IMG/VR virus record: IMGVR_UViG_3300046001_002927
Location: 1-21,070 of that record
Length of the DNA: 21,070 nt
Direction: 5' to 3' (one strand)
Source: a virus
Part shown: in pieces, positions 1-6,187 of the stretch
Position numbering within the stretch: the first letter of the stretch is position 1
Layout of the letters: every line of letters starts with the position of its first letter
Position numbers and translations under genes: made by a program
The notes under the pieces: generated by a model
Seen by the model: the letters and a program-made list of their open reading frames with translations, nothing else
Told to the model about the DNA's origin: nothing
Database searches by the model: none

Positions 1-123
1 ACTGCGGCAAGACTTACAAATAGGATAAACACGATTAGGAGTTCTTCTATCATTATGAAATCTATCTAATGGTAATTCTAATTTGCAATGCCTACATTTT
101 TGTAGATCATTCGTGTTCCTCAT
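1..123 (-). CDS. Zinc-finger protein, probable HNH/endonuclease VII-type nuclease, 3' part missing
   Basis: The frame opens at ATG 121-123 and runs off the left edge after 41 codons. The visible N-terminus has CRHC at residues 10-13 and CKSC at 36-39, with an F-x-x-D-x-R stretch between them. This two-knuckle layout is typical of the N-terminus of phage HNH and recombination endonuclease VII-like proteins, where the cysteines bind structural zinc. The catalytic His/Asn region would lie beyond the edge, so nuclease activity is inferred. The start overlaps the end of the upstream 67-residue gene by 17 bases and has only a weak ribosome binding site. It is the last leftward gene visible. It could equally be a zinc-ribbon protein of unknown role. 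Confidence 0.6.
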   Translation of the reverse strand, partial: MRNTNDLQKCRHCKLELPLDRFHNDRRTPNRVYPICKSCRS

Positions 124-310
124 CGTCGTCATCTATATCACTGTAATTTGTGTAAGGTGCAAGGCGATCCTCTGCTGGCAATGATAAATAAGATTGCAGT
201 GTTGATTGCACTGCTCTATTTAAAATGGAATCAATCGCATCAAAAGATAAGTTCTGATCTGTTGCAATCTCGGTAGCAACATCACCAATTTTAATTATGA
301 TGTTTAGCAT
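107..310 (-). CDS. Small acidic protein of unknown function
   Basis: I do not recognise this 67-residue protein. The first half is hydrophobic to mixed and looks helical. The end is strongly acidic (a run of Asp and Glu from about residue 57). No cysteine pair, membrane segment or nuclease motif is visible. Its ATG overlaps the stop of the upstream 103-residue gene (ATGCTAA type overlap), which supports translation and coupling. It sits in the leftward replication/regulation block between zinc-finger proteins, but that gives no firm function. Confidence 0.6.
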   Translation of the reverse strand: MLNIIIKIGDVATEIATDQNLSFDAIDSILNRAVQSTLQSYLSLPAEDRLAPYTNYSDIDDDDEEHE

Positions 311-615
311 TTAGTTAACTCTGAACGAGAATCTAAAAGATCATCTATAAACTTATTAACGATAGATCGTTGACGATGCGAAAAGGCTGGATCATTACGA
401 GTGCGAGAAGCATGAACGAGGGCTTCATCAATCTCTTTTAAATCCTCTGTTTCTCCATTCATAATTTTTCCAACCAATAAAGAAACCCTAGTCAACTTGG
501 CTAGGGCTTGCGCAGAGATAGTAAAATCTGCTAACGCTAGTGTAACACAGAACAGTGAAAACTTATGCAAATTAGAGTTGGTTGTTACGGCCTTTGATGA
601 TTGCAGAGAGATCAT
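304..615 (-). CDS. Hypothetical protein, 103 residues
   Basis: I do not recognise a family. The N-terminal half is hydrophobic and Ala/Leu-rich (about residues 20-50) and the C-terminal half is charged and helical (residues 52-103). The chosen ATG at 613-615 has an AAGGCGAGG-type ribosome binding site about 8 bases upstream, but it overlaps the end of the upstream 248-residue gene by 44 bases. An internal Met at residue 52 is an alternative start that would avoid the overlap and leave only the charged domain. The stop overlaps the next gene's ATG. Existence is likely; the exact start is not settled. Confidence 0.55.
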   Translation of the reverse strand: MISLQSSKAVTTNSNLHKFSLFCVTLALADFTISAQALAKLTRVSLLVGKIMNGETEDLKEIDEALVHASRTRNDPAFSHRQRSIVNKFIDDLLDSRSELTKC

Positions 616-1318
616 ACAAACTACCTCGCCTTTCCACCTTATGAGTTTTTATTAGGTTGTAAACAGTTCGTTCGGTAGTTCCTATCCAAGCCGCTATTGC
701 TTCAACATCTAAATAAAACTTTTTATCAGGGTTGCTCATTGCCAAGGCGATAAGCCTTAACACTGACCAACTCTCTTTACATCCAAAGCAAGAAACATCA
801 TCCATTAGATTCTCAACATCAATTACAACAAACTTCTTGCAATCATCTGTTGGGCAGGGAATCCTTCTTGCCTGCTCTGTGAATCTTTTGGCTGCTGATC
901 TACCTTTGGAGTGGAGGCCGTAAACCTCACCTGCAAATTCTACCGCCCATTCCTGGGCCAAACTCCATTCTAAGTGGGTGCAGTGGAATTTAACTGTTGC
1001 CTCTACCTCAGCCTCAAGGGTTGATTCTTTAGCCACTAGGGCAGGCGGTGTAAGTTTCCTATCTGCCCTAATGATTACTTCCCAGGAGTGAAGGGTTCGT
1101 AGTAGTTCAGTAGCCATCGAGAAATCAAGAGCAGCAACATTAACTCCAATGCTTCGCTCAGCACTTACCTTGCCTGACCCACTGCGGCTAGGGGTAATAA
1201 ACATCTGAGCCTCTAGGTGCAATGCAGGTAACTCAACCAATGAGGATTTAACTTTCATTAAACAGATTCGGCAGGCGCCTTCAACCTCAGTGCCTCTGTT
1301 ACAAATTTTGCAGTTCAT
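572..1318 (-). CDS. Zinc-binding protein with C-terminal helix-turn-helix
   Basis: This 248-residue protein has two cysteine clusters and a DNA-binding tail. The N-terminal cluster is C3/C6 and C16/C19. The second is C155, C160, C177 and C180. Residues about 204-240 read as a helix-turn-helix of the excisionase/MerR-like type (AIAAWIGTTERTVYNLIK followed by a basic strand). Proteins of this plan in actinophages are usually annotated as helix-turn-helix DNA-binding proteins. Its role here, replication accessory or transcription factor, is inferred. The ATG shares a base with the stop of the upstream 117-residue gene (TAATG), so the two are probably co-translated. Confidence 0.75.
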   Translation of the reverse strand: MNCKICNRGTEVEGACRICLMKVKSSLVELPALHLEAQMFITPSRSGSGKVSAERSIGVNVAALDFSMATELLRTLHSWEVIIRADRKLTPPALVAKESTLEAEVEATVKFHCTHLEWSLAQEWAVEFAGEVYGLHSKGRSAAKRFTEQARRIPCPTDDCKKFVVIDVENLMDDVSCFGCKESWSVLRLIALAMSNPDKKFYLDVEAIAAWIGTTERTVYNLIKTHKVERRGSLYDLSAIIKGRNNQL

Positions 1319-1671
1319 TAAAAGGGTATCTCCTCTGGCTTTAGAATTGGTTTCTTATATCTGCCCCAGTAATCAGGCACTTCAGTTTCAAACAGGGAAA
1401 ATGATTCGCACCGATGTTCAGCCAGGATGACCTTCTCAGGGTTAGGCTTTGATCCAATCACCCTTGCACCGATCCTTGCAGTTGCCTCGAAACTAACTGA
1501 AGTTCGATGGGCTTCAAAGGTTTGGATTGCGCTTACCTTCTTAACAATCTCCTCAACAATGGTGAGCCGCCTAGTATCAAGTTTAGTTCTAACCCCACCT
1601 GAACTATGACCCTCCCAAATAAGTTTTCCACAGGCACGGCAATTAATTATCATAAAGTCATAAATACTCAT
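1318..1671 (-). CDS. Small putative zinc-binding protein
   Basis: A 117-residue protein with C11-R-A-C14 near the N-terminus and H86-R-C88 later, a set able to bind one zinc ion. The middle is strand-rich and basic. No enzyme motif is visible. The start has a good GGAGG ribosome binding site at 1681-1685 nine bases upstream, which favours the ATG at 1669-1671 over the internal Met at residue 7. It is the first gene left of the candidate origin and is coupled by a TAATG overlap to the zinc/HTH protein, so a shared regulatory or replication role is plausible but unproved. Confidence 0.65.
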   Translation of the reverse strand: MSIYDFMIINCRACGKLIWEGHSSGGVRTKLDTRRLTIVEEIVKKVSAIQTFEAHRTSVSFEATARIGARVIGSKPNPEKVILAEHRCESFSLFETEVPDYWGRYKKPILKPEEIPF

Positions 1672-1702
1672 TGAACTGAACCTCCAGGCGTACCACCCAA
1701 CC

Positions 1703-1740
1703 GAACCCCGATCCCCTCTAAAGAGGGGGATCGTAGGTTC
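1703..1740. repeat. Long imperfect inverted repeat
   Basis: Arms CGATCCCCTCT (1709-1719) and AGAGGGGGATCG (1722-1733) pair with one bulged G around a two-base loop. Outer arms GAACC (1703-1707) and GGTTC (1736-1740) extend the pairing. No T-run follows on either strand, so an intrinsic terminator is unlikely. It lies between the primase-helicase gene and the next leftward gene, beside the iteron-like repeats, and may be part of an origin or an mRNA stability element. Confidence 0.6.
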
Positions 1741-1750
1741 AGTTTATGGG

Positions 1751-1820
1751 AACCGATCCGAGGTTTAGTCGGATCGGTTGCGGATCGGTCGGATCGGTTG
1801 TAAATCATAAGTTATCCACA
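1751..1820. other. Candidate replication origin: iteron-like repeats and DnaA box
   Basis: CGGATCGGT occurs three times directly at 1770-1778, 1781-1789 and 1790-1798, and once inverted (ACCGATCCG) at 1752-1760. A perfect TTATCCACA at 1812-1820 matches the classical DnaA box. The box lies inside the last codons of the primase-helicase gene. Clustered short repeats beside a DnaA box and a primase gene are what many phage and plasmid origins look like. The repeats could instead be operators for the neighbouring HTH protein. Function is inference. Confidence 0.5.
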
Positions 1821-3880
1821 GGCAAGGATTTCAAATCATTAACTAAATATGCCATTTCGTGGCGATACAGATTCTTTTGCCCTACCTGTTTTATTGATAG
1901 GCATCTGCGATTTACCAAAGAATCAAGAATTACTTTCAGGCCATCATTGCCAATTGGCATTCCCTCTGATCGCAATCTCTTGGCAATCTCATTCTTATTC
2001 ATCTCAACTCCATGATCAGCCATGAATTGAGAAACCTGCTCCATCTTCTTCTCTAAGGTGAAAACCTCAACAGTTGCACCCTCTAAAGTAATTTTGATTC
2101 CGCCACCTTCTAGCGCCTTGATATTTGCAACACCTAAGTTCTTACCCTCCTGGCAAATGGCCCTGACGAAGCCAGGGCGATCTTTAGTAACCTTCAATGC
2201 CAAGGCGCCGTCAATGCCCCTGCCAAATGCAATCTCAACCTCAACTGCTACTGCGCACCCGTCAATATCTGCTCTTTTTGCTTGGGCGCCGATGGCGTAG
2301 TTACCTCGATTATCTTTGGATTTAGTAACATGATCAATGGTAATGATGGCTGCATTATGTAATCTCATCGGGCGCAGTACCTCTTGGCTAAATGAGGTGG
2401 CATCTTTGTTCTTTTCTAAATCTAATCCCATCACATTCATAGCAGCGTTTACTCCATCAACTACGATCAATGAGGGCTTATATTCATCTATACGGGTCAG
2501 CAGAGCCTCTCTAGCGCCCTGCGTAAGTGGTTCGCTAGGGTTACTATACAAAAAGGTTTTAAAGTGCCTTAAATCGGCTCCTAGCGTATTTAAGCGATTG
2601 TAGATTCCTCGAACTGAATCTTCAAAATCTAAGTAGAAAACAGTGTTGTTCTTCTCTAACTCTTGGCGCACCGCCTCTAGTGCTATCCAAGTTTTACCTG
2701 ATTCAGATTCGCCAAATAGTGCGTTGATCTTGCCAGCGTAGAAAATATGGTGGCCATCTGCACGGCGCAGGATTGATGGCTCTGGTTCATCAAAGATGTT
2801 ATCTGCATTAATGAATTCAGGAATCCAAGATGAGGTTGTTGGTTCCTCATTCTCATCTCTTAAGGTTACTAATGATGGTGAGTGAGTTGGCAGGTTAGGT
2901 AGTGAGTTAAGTTCTACTGGCTTGCCGTAGCCCTGGCTTCGCAAGGCAGAGGCAGCCTTCTTAAAATCACCATTGTGTTCTAGAGTTGCGTAGGCTGCGA
3001 ATTTAGAGTAGGAGTGTTCTGATTCAAAGATTGTAGATGTAGTGAATACATATAAATTATCTTTGCCATTAAAATTTGTTGTTGCAGATATGCCTTCATT
3101 CTTTCCTGGCCTGCGCCAAGCGATTGCCTCACCTTTTGTATAAACCTTTGACCAACCGAGGGGAGTTAAGATTTGTTCCCAAGTAACTTTAGAGTTGTAA
3201 TCATCTCCTGGTAATGAAAGATTTACTTCACGGCTCTTAACCTCTTGCGCAATGTTTTCAATCTTAGGCATCTCATCAAAGCATCTAAAGATTGAGAATA
3301 ATGCCTCTCGCTCATCCATTGTGATACTTGGAATTGTTTGGATTGATCCACTTAGGATTTTCCAAGGCTCACCAGATGGATGGCAAGAGCCAGCAGATGG
3401 AGCCAGGATTACAAAGCCGCCTTCACCTCTAGTTTCACAAAGTACATCAACGCCACCATTCTCACCTGGGCGCCTGGCTAACTTTTGATTTCCTGGCACT
3501 TGGCCATCTTTAATTCTGTAAAGCCAGTGAATGCCACCGCTAGGAGTTACCTCGCAATAGCCATCTTGAATCTTTTGCCATAAATCACCTAAGCCAGAAT
3601 TCTCAGCCATATCTTTTGCCTGGATGTGAATCTGGGCTGCTACTGCTCTGCCTTCAAGTTCTAACATCTCTAAGTTGCCTGATACGCCTCCGCAGATAGC
3701 ACCAACACCTTGCTGGGTTCCTTTGCCAAACCAATCAATTAACTCTTGAGTTGTTGGGCGCTCCTCTTGATATTTACGCCAGGTAAATGGTGCTGGCTTC
3801 TTAGAGCCATCAACTGAAACTGGTACTACTGAAATACCTTCTTTAGTCAGTTGTAACGCTGCTAAGTAAATATCATCCAT
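1805..3880 (-). CDS. Bifunctional primase-polymerase / RepA-like helicase
   Basis: A 691-residue fusion that would prime and unwind phage DNA at the replication fork. Residues 1-200 look like the prim-pol (bifunctional DNA primase/polymerase N-terminal) domain: VVPV near residue 18, a GVGAICGG strand, the acidic ELE at 74-76 in place of the usual DxD, and an SGGIHW strand. From about residue 360 comes a RecA-fold ATPase with Walker A GESESGKT near 388-395 and a Walker B-like LIVVDG near 470, as in RepA/DnaB-like hexameric helicases. The last 80 residues look like a winged-helix domain. The start has a strong AAGGGGG ribosome binding site five bases upstream. This is the core replication gene of the window, next to the candidate origin. 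Confidence 0.85.
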   Translation of the reverse strand: MDDIYLAALQLTKEGISVVPVSVDGSKKPAPFTWRKYQEERPTTQELIDWFGKGTQQGVGAICGGVSGNLEMLELEGRAVAAQIHIQAKDMAENSGLGDLWQKIQDGYCEVTPSGGIHWLYRIKDGQVPGNQKLARRPGENGGVDVLCETRGEGGFVILAPSAGSCHPSGEPWKILSGSIQTIPSITMDEREALFSIFRCFDEMPKIENIAQEVKSREVNLSLPGDDYNSKVTWEQILTPLGWSKVYTKGEAIAWRRPGKNEGISATTNFNGKDNLYVFTTSTIFESEHSYSKFAAYATLEHNGDFKKAASALRSQGYGKPVELNSLPNLPTHSPSLVTLRDENEEPTTSSWIPEFINADNIFDEPEPSILRRADGHHIFYAGKINALFGESESGKTWIALEAVRQELEKNNTVFYLDFEDSVRGIYNRLNTLGADLRHFKTFLYSNPSEPLTQGAREALLTRIDEYKPSLIVVDGVNAAMNVMGLDLEKNKDATSFSQEVLRPMRLHNAAIITIDHVTKSKDNRGNYAIGAQAKRADIDGCAVAVEVEIAFGRGIDGALALKVTKDRPGFVRAICQEGKNLGVANIKALEGGGIKITLEGATVEVFTLEKKMEQVSQFMADHGVEMNKNEIAKRLRSEGMPIGNDGLKVILDSLVNRRCLSIKQVGQKNLYRHEMAYLVNDLKSLPVDNL

Positions 3881-3902
3881 TCAATCCCCCTTTTAGTTCA
3901 AA

Positions 3903-4022
3903 TTAAAATAAAGTTATTTGGTAACCGCATTGGCTGCAAGTGCCGATCCATAAAGATTTTTCTACATCATCTACTCTTATTAAATAGTTACGGCAAAAGA
4001 AGTGCCTAAAGCGTTTTAGCAT
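3903..4022 (-). CDS. 39-residue putative zinc-knuckle protein
   Basis: A short gene between the primase-helicase and the FmdB-like gene. It starts at ATG 4020-4022 after an AAGGGGG ribosome binding site at 4028-4034, five bases away, the same type of site used by the primase-helicase. The protein has a basic N-terminus (KRFRHFFCR) and a CSQC knuckle at residues 29-32, with C10 as a possible further ligand. The ATG overlaps the stop of the preceding 34-residue frame. The function is unknown. It is supported by the ribosome binding site and overlap, not by a recognised family. Confidence 0.6.
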   Translation of the reverse strand: MLKRFRHFFCRNYLIRVDDVEKSLWIGTCSQCGYQITLF

Positions 4023-4120
4023 TCTTGCCCCCTTAAAGATGTGAATGGTGTTATCTTGATTTTTAAATCATCATTCTCTAACCAAGTTTCATCAAAACCT
4101 GCTTCAACTTTTGCGCTCAC
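4016..4120 (-). CDS. 34-residue hypothetical protein (GTG start)
   Basis: A short frame starting at GTG 4118-4120, which overlaps the TGA stop of the FmdB-like gene (GTGA). Its own stop overlaps the ATG of the next 39-residue gene (ATGCTAA). The protein is mixed acidic and basic with no motif I know. The chain of start/stop overlaps on both sides is the main evidence that it is translated. It could also be a coupling leader with no function of its own. Confidence 0.45.
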   Translation of the reverse strand: MSAKVEAGFDETWLENDDLKIKITPFTSLRGQEC

Positions 4121-4287
4121 TTACCACCCCATCCAGTTCCCTTAAAAATTGCAGCAGGTGCAGAGTAAACCCTGCGCATTTCAACACCACATTTATTGCA
4201 TTGTGGCGGTTTGACTTCATCTTTAAAATTACTTTGCAACTCAGTGTTCAATTCGCACTTAGAACAATTGAATTCATAAATTGGCAC
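4117..4287 (-). CDS. FmdB-family zinc ribbon protein
   Basis: A 56-residue protein whose N-terminus PIYEFNCSKC is the hallmark of the FmdB/CxxC_CxxC_SSSS family, followed by a second knuckle CNKC. The two pairs should bind one zinc ion. The family's function is poorly known; some members are called regulatory proteins. The open frame extends up to 4413, but I choose GTG 4285-4287. It gives the canonical M-P-I-Y-E-F start and sits six bases after a strong AAGGAGG (4294-4300), whereas the ATG at 4291-4293 touches that site directly. The rejected extension would overlap the tRNA-like element. The stop overlaps the next gene's GTG. Confidence 0.8.
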   Translation of the reverse strand: MPIYEFNCSKCELNTELQSNFKDEVKPPQCNKCGVEMRRVYSAPAAIFKGTGWGGK

Positions 4288-4310
4288 CAACATCCTCCTT
4301 TTAAGTTTGG

Positions 4311-4377
4311 TGGTGCAAGCGTTGGAATCGAACCAACTCTTTTCATAAACCCCCTGAAAAGAACCCCAGGTGCTTGC
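4311..4377 (-). ncRNA. Compact tRNA-like element ending in CCA
   Basis: On the minus strand the ends GCAAGC and GCTTGC pair, followed by A-CCA. Just inside is a textbook T-arm, GTTGG-TTCGATT-CCAAC. A second stem, CTTTTCA/TGAAAAG with a nine-base loop, sits where an anticodon arm would be. No normal D-arm is present: at most ACC-TGG-GGT. The total of 67 bases is short for a tRNA and no clear anticodon with U33 is visible. It may be a degenerate or divergent phage tRNA, a tRNA-like RNA, or a copied host tRNA 3' end. A working standard tRNA is unlikely. Confidence 0.45.
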
Positions 4378-4420
4378 TATCTTGGCGATTAAAAGGAAGG
4401 TTAAAACCGCCAAGAATTAT

Positions 4421-4879
4421 TTAGACGGGTTTTGCTCCAAGTTGAGCAAGTAGTGCTGCAACCTCTGGCGTAATCGTGCCATTGGCGGCTGGCACTGCTG
4501 GTGCTGCCGCAGGAGCAGCAGCAGGAGCCGCACCGAGATAGGCGTTTGCTTTAGCAAGAGCAGCAGCATCAGTTGTTGCATCCAATAAAATCCAAGGAGC
4601 AGATTTACCAGGCTTGGCAGTACCTTGCCCAATACGGGCTAAAACTTTTTGGCCGATCTTTTGTTTTAGTGAGTTGCGTAGTGCAACATTAAAGAATAAA
4701 ACTGAATCATAAGTTTTATTGGTATCAAGATTAACGAGAGTTACTTCAACTGCCTCGGCATCGCCGTGAACTGTTTTGATTCCAGTTTTGTAATCAGTTG
4801 GAGTGATTATTAGTAATTGCCCTGCTAAGTCAGCAACTTTAATGTTGCCTTCATTCATGCTTGGTGGTGAGAAGGTCAT
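4421..4879 (-). CDS. Probable single-stranded DNA-binding (OB-fold-like) protein
   Basis: A 152-residue protein with a strand-rich N-terminal domain (about residues 1-105), an Ala/Pro-rich linker and a short C-terminal helix. The motifs LLIITPTDYKTGIKT, LFFNVALRNSL, GQKVLARIGQG and PWILLDAT resemble a conserved actinophage family that I believe is SSB-like. That assignment is from memory of the family, without a search. Its place beside the Cas4-like exonuclease and primase fits a replication or recombination role. I place the start at ATG 4877-4879, seven bases from AAGGGGG. The ATG at 4883-4885 is only one base away from that site. Confidence 0.55.
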   Translation of the reverse strand: MTFSPPSMNEGNIKVADLAGQLLIITPTDYKTGIKTVHGDAEAVEVTLVNLDTNKTYDSVLFFNVALRNSLKQKIGQKVLARIGQGTAKPGKSAPWILLDATTDAAALAKANAYLGAAPAAAPAAAPAVPAANGTITPEVAALLAQLGAKPV

Positions 4880-4881
4880 TC

Positions 4882-5004
4882 TCATTCCCCCTTTTCTGTT
4901 TGGGTTGGGTATTGCTCTGTTTGTTGTTGTTGGTGGATTAGATTGGATTCTAACTCCTCTTTCAACTTTTTTAGGTCGTTGATGGTGGCTTCATCAAGGC
5001 TCAT
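4882..5004 (-). CDS. 40-residue predicted coiled-coil protein
   Basis: This small gene fills the gap between the Cas4-like and SSB-like genes. Its ATG (5002-5004) overlaps the TGA of the Cas4-like gene, and its own TGA (4882-4884) overlaps the first ATG of the SSB-like frame. The N-terminal 22 residues are rich in Leu, Lys and Glu with heptad-like spacing, then Gln-rich and polar. The function is unknown; a small adaptor between the two neighbours is conceivable. Support comes from the tight overlaps and the charged helical composition. Confidence 0.55.
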   Translation of the reverse strand: MSLDEATINDLKKLKEELESNLIHQQQQTEQYPTQTEKGE

Positions 5005-5756
5005 ACTGTATCTCCAGCGCAGGCGATAGATTCATCCTTGCTGAAAGGTTGGAAATATGGACAGTAATTACAAAGTCGGCTGCTGACTTTAGGAATTACT
5101 GCCCACATTGACGGAAACTGCTCAACATCTATTGAAGTGAGCAGCGCATATAAATTATCTAAGCGTTCTAATGCAGCCAACGCCATCTGTTCATCGTAAT
5201 CATAAAGTTCAATGTGCATATCATCTATTGAGCCAGATGTTGGCAAATAGATTAACGCTACTTGATTTACAACCGCACCCTGCTGGGCTAAGCCGTAGCC
5301 GTAAAGTTGCACTTGGATTATTTGTTGATCAGTAGCACCGCTACTGCGCCGTTCTTTCAATCCAGATGCACCTGTTGTTTTCCAATCCATCACAATCCCA
5401 CGAACTTCATCATATAAATCAACAGTGCCACTTAAGCCACTGCGAATTTGTACTTTCTGTTCAACTTGGAAGCCTTCAATCTTTGCAAATATATCTGCTA
5501 GATGTGCGTGGATTGCAGTGCCAACTTGCGCTGACCAATTGCCATTTGAGCCTTCATTAACTTTTGGAATATCAATTAACTTATAGGCTAGACGGCGCAA
5601 GCAATCGTGGCCTATCTCAGATGGGCCGATATTGGTTTGCTTGCTTCTTGGTGTCCAAGTTCCAGCATCGGTAATGATCTTTGCAATATCAAAGGCCATT
5701 TGCTTACTTGGTTTATTGGGTGCTACTAAGTTATTCATCATCCTCGTAATCGTCAT
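5001..5756 (-). CDS. Cas4-like PD-(D/E)XK exonuclease with Fe-S cysteines
   Basis: A 251-residue RecB-family nuclease, probably resecting DNA ends for phage recombination or replication. Visible motifs are C52 with the following RR, H83 in the GTAIHAHL helix, D113 in SGTVDLYD, D124-W-K126 (the D/ExK catalytic pair) and a Q148/Y152 helix. C52 with C229, C232 and C246 matches the four-cysteine iron-sulphur pattern of Cas4/AddB-type nucleases. No CRISPR array or other Cas gene is present, so this is the phage exonuclease type, not part of a CRISPR system. I keep the ATG at 5754-5756, which has GAGGAAGG upstream. Internal Mets at residues 6-7 are alternatives. Confidence 0.8.
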   Translation of the reverse strand: MTITRMMNNLVAPNKPSKQMAFDIAKIITDAGTWTPRSKQTNIGPSEIGHDCLRRLAYKLIDIPKVNEGSNGNWSAQVGTAIHAHLADIFAKIEGFQVEQKVQIRSGLSGTVDLYDEVRGIVMDWKTTGASGLKERRSSGATDQQIIQVQLYGYGLAQQGAVVNQVALIYLPTSGSIDDMHIELYDYDEQMALAALERLDNLYALLTSIDVEQFPSMWAVIPKVSSRLCNYCPYFQPFSKDESIACAGDTV

Positions 5757-5829
5757 CGCCTTCCTCTGGCGTTATTGGATTGTATGGTGGTAAATCAATC
5801 ATTGGTGCAGGAATGATGGTACTACTCAT
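5731..5829 (-). CDS. 32-residue acidic hypothetical protein
   Basis: A short frame with ATG at 5827-5829, overlapping the TAG stop of the 121-residue gene, and TAA at 5731-5733 inside the start of the Cas4-like gene. The first half is Pro/Ile-rich and the second half is very acidic (Asp/Glu run). No good ribosome binding site is visible, so translation would rely on coupling. It fills an otherwise non-coding gap, which is the main support. It could be only a leader for the nuclease gene. Confidence 0.4.
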   Translation of the reverse strand: MSSTIIPAPMIDLPPYNPITPEEGDDDYEDDE

Positions 5830-6187
5830 TGTTCTGATCCACGATTGAGAAACGCCGAGAAGTTGAAATTACTTCTAATGAATCAACTACTTGCTGAGGC
5901 AAGATTTCCTTTGCACGCTTTACATCAAATCGGCGTGATTCTACAAAACTCCAGCGAACTACTGGGCGGTTTTGATAGATGCCAACTTCAGCATCACCAA
6001 GAGCATTTTCTATATGCGCCCTGGCTACATCGGCAACCTCTTGCCATTCTTTGATCTTGGTTAGAGCCCCCTTATAGTTCTCTAACCAAGCGGCGACATT
6101 GTTATCGAAATCAACAACGCCTTTTTCAAATTCTACACTCACTGTTTTACCCCCTAAGTTATTTACCAGTATTTGAGTTTTTGCCAT
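5822..6187 (-). CDS. Hypothetical protein, possible exonuclease partner
   Basis: A 121-residue protein. The N-terminal third is strand-rich, the middle (about 45-65) is a helix, and the C-terminal block contains GIYQNRPVVRWSF and STSRRFSIVD. I recall similar C-terminal blocks in small phage proteins lying next to YqaJ or Cas4-type exonucleases, so a recombination role is suggested, but without a search this is tentative. It lies directly upstream of the Cas4-like gene in the same transcript, and its start overlaps the end of the transglycosylase-like gene by 25 bases. Confidence 0.6.
   Translation of the reverse strand: MAKTQILVNNLGGKTVSVEFEKGVVDFDNNVAAWLENYKGALTKIKEWQEVADVARAHIENALGDAEVGIYQNRPVVRWSFVESRRFDVKRAKEILPQQVVDSLEVISTSRRFSIVDQNNE

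Noticed and set aside
1709-1733. Dyad as an intrinsic terminator
   Set aside because: The stem is strong but no T-run follows on either strand.
4293-4413. N-terminal extension of the FmdB-like frame up to 4413
   Set aside because: It would translate across the tRNA-like element, has no good ribosome binding site and is unlike the family, which starts with M-P-I-Y-E. The GTG at 4285-4287 fits both family and ribosome binding site.
4417-4632. Leftward 71-codon Leu/Gln-rich frame
   Set aside because: Shadow of the Ala/Pro-rich linker of the SSB-like gene, with no ribosome binding site.
5001-5756. Cas4-like gene as sign of a CRISPR-Cas system
   Set aside because: No Cas1, Cas2 or array is present. 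Stand-alone Cas4-like exonucleases are common in actinophages.
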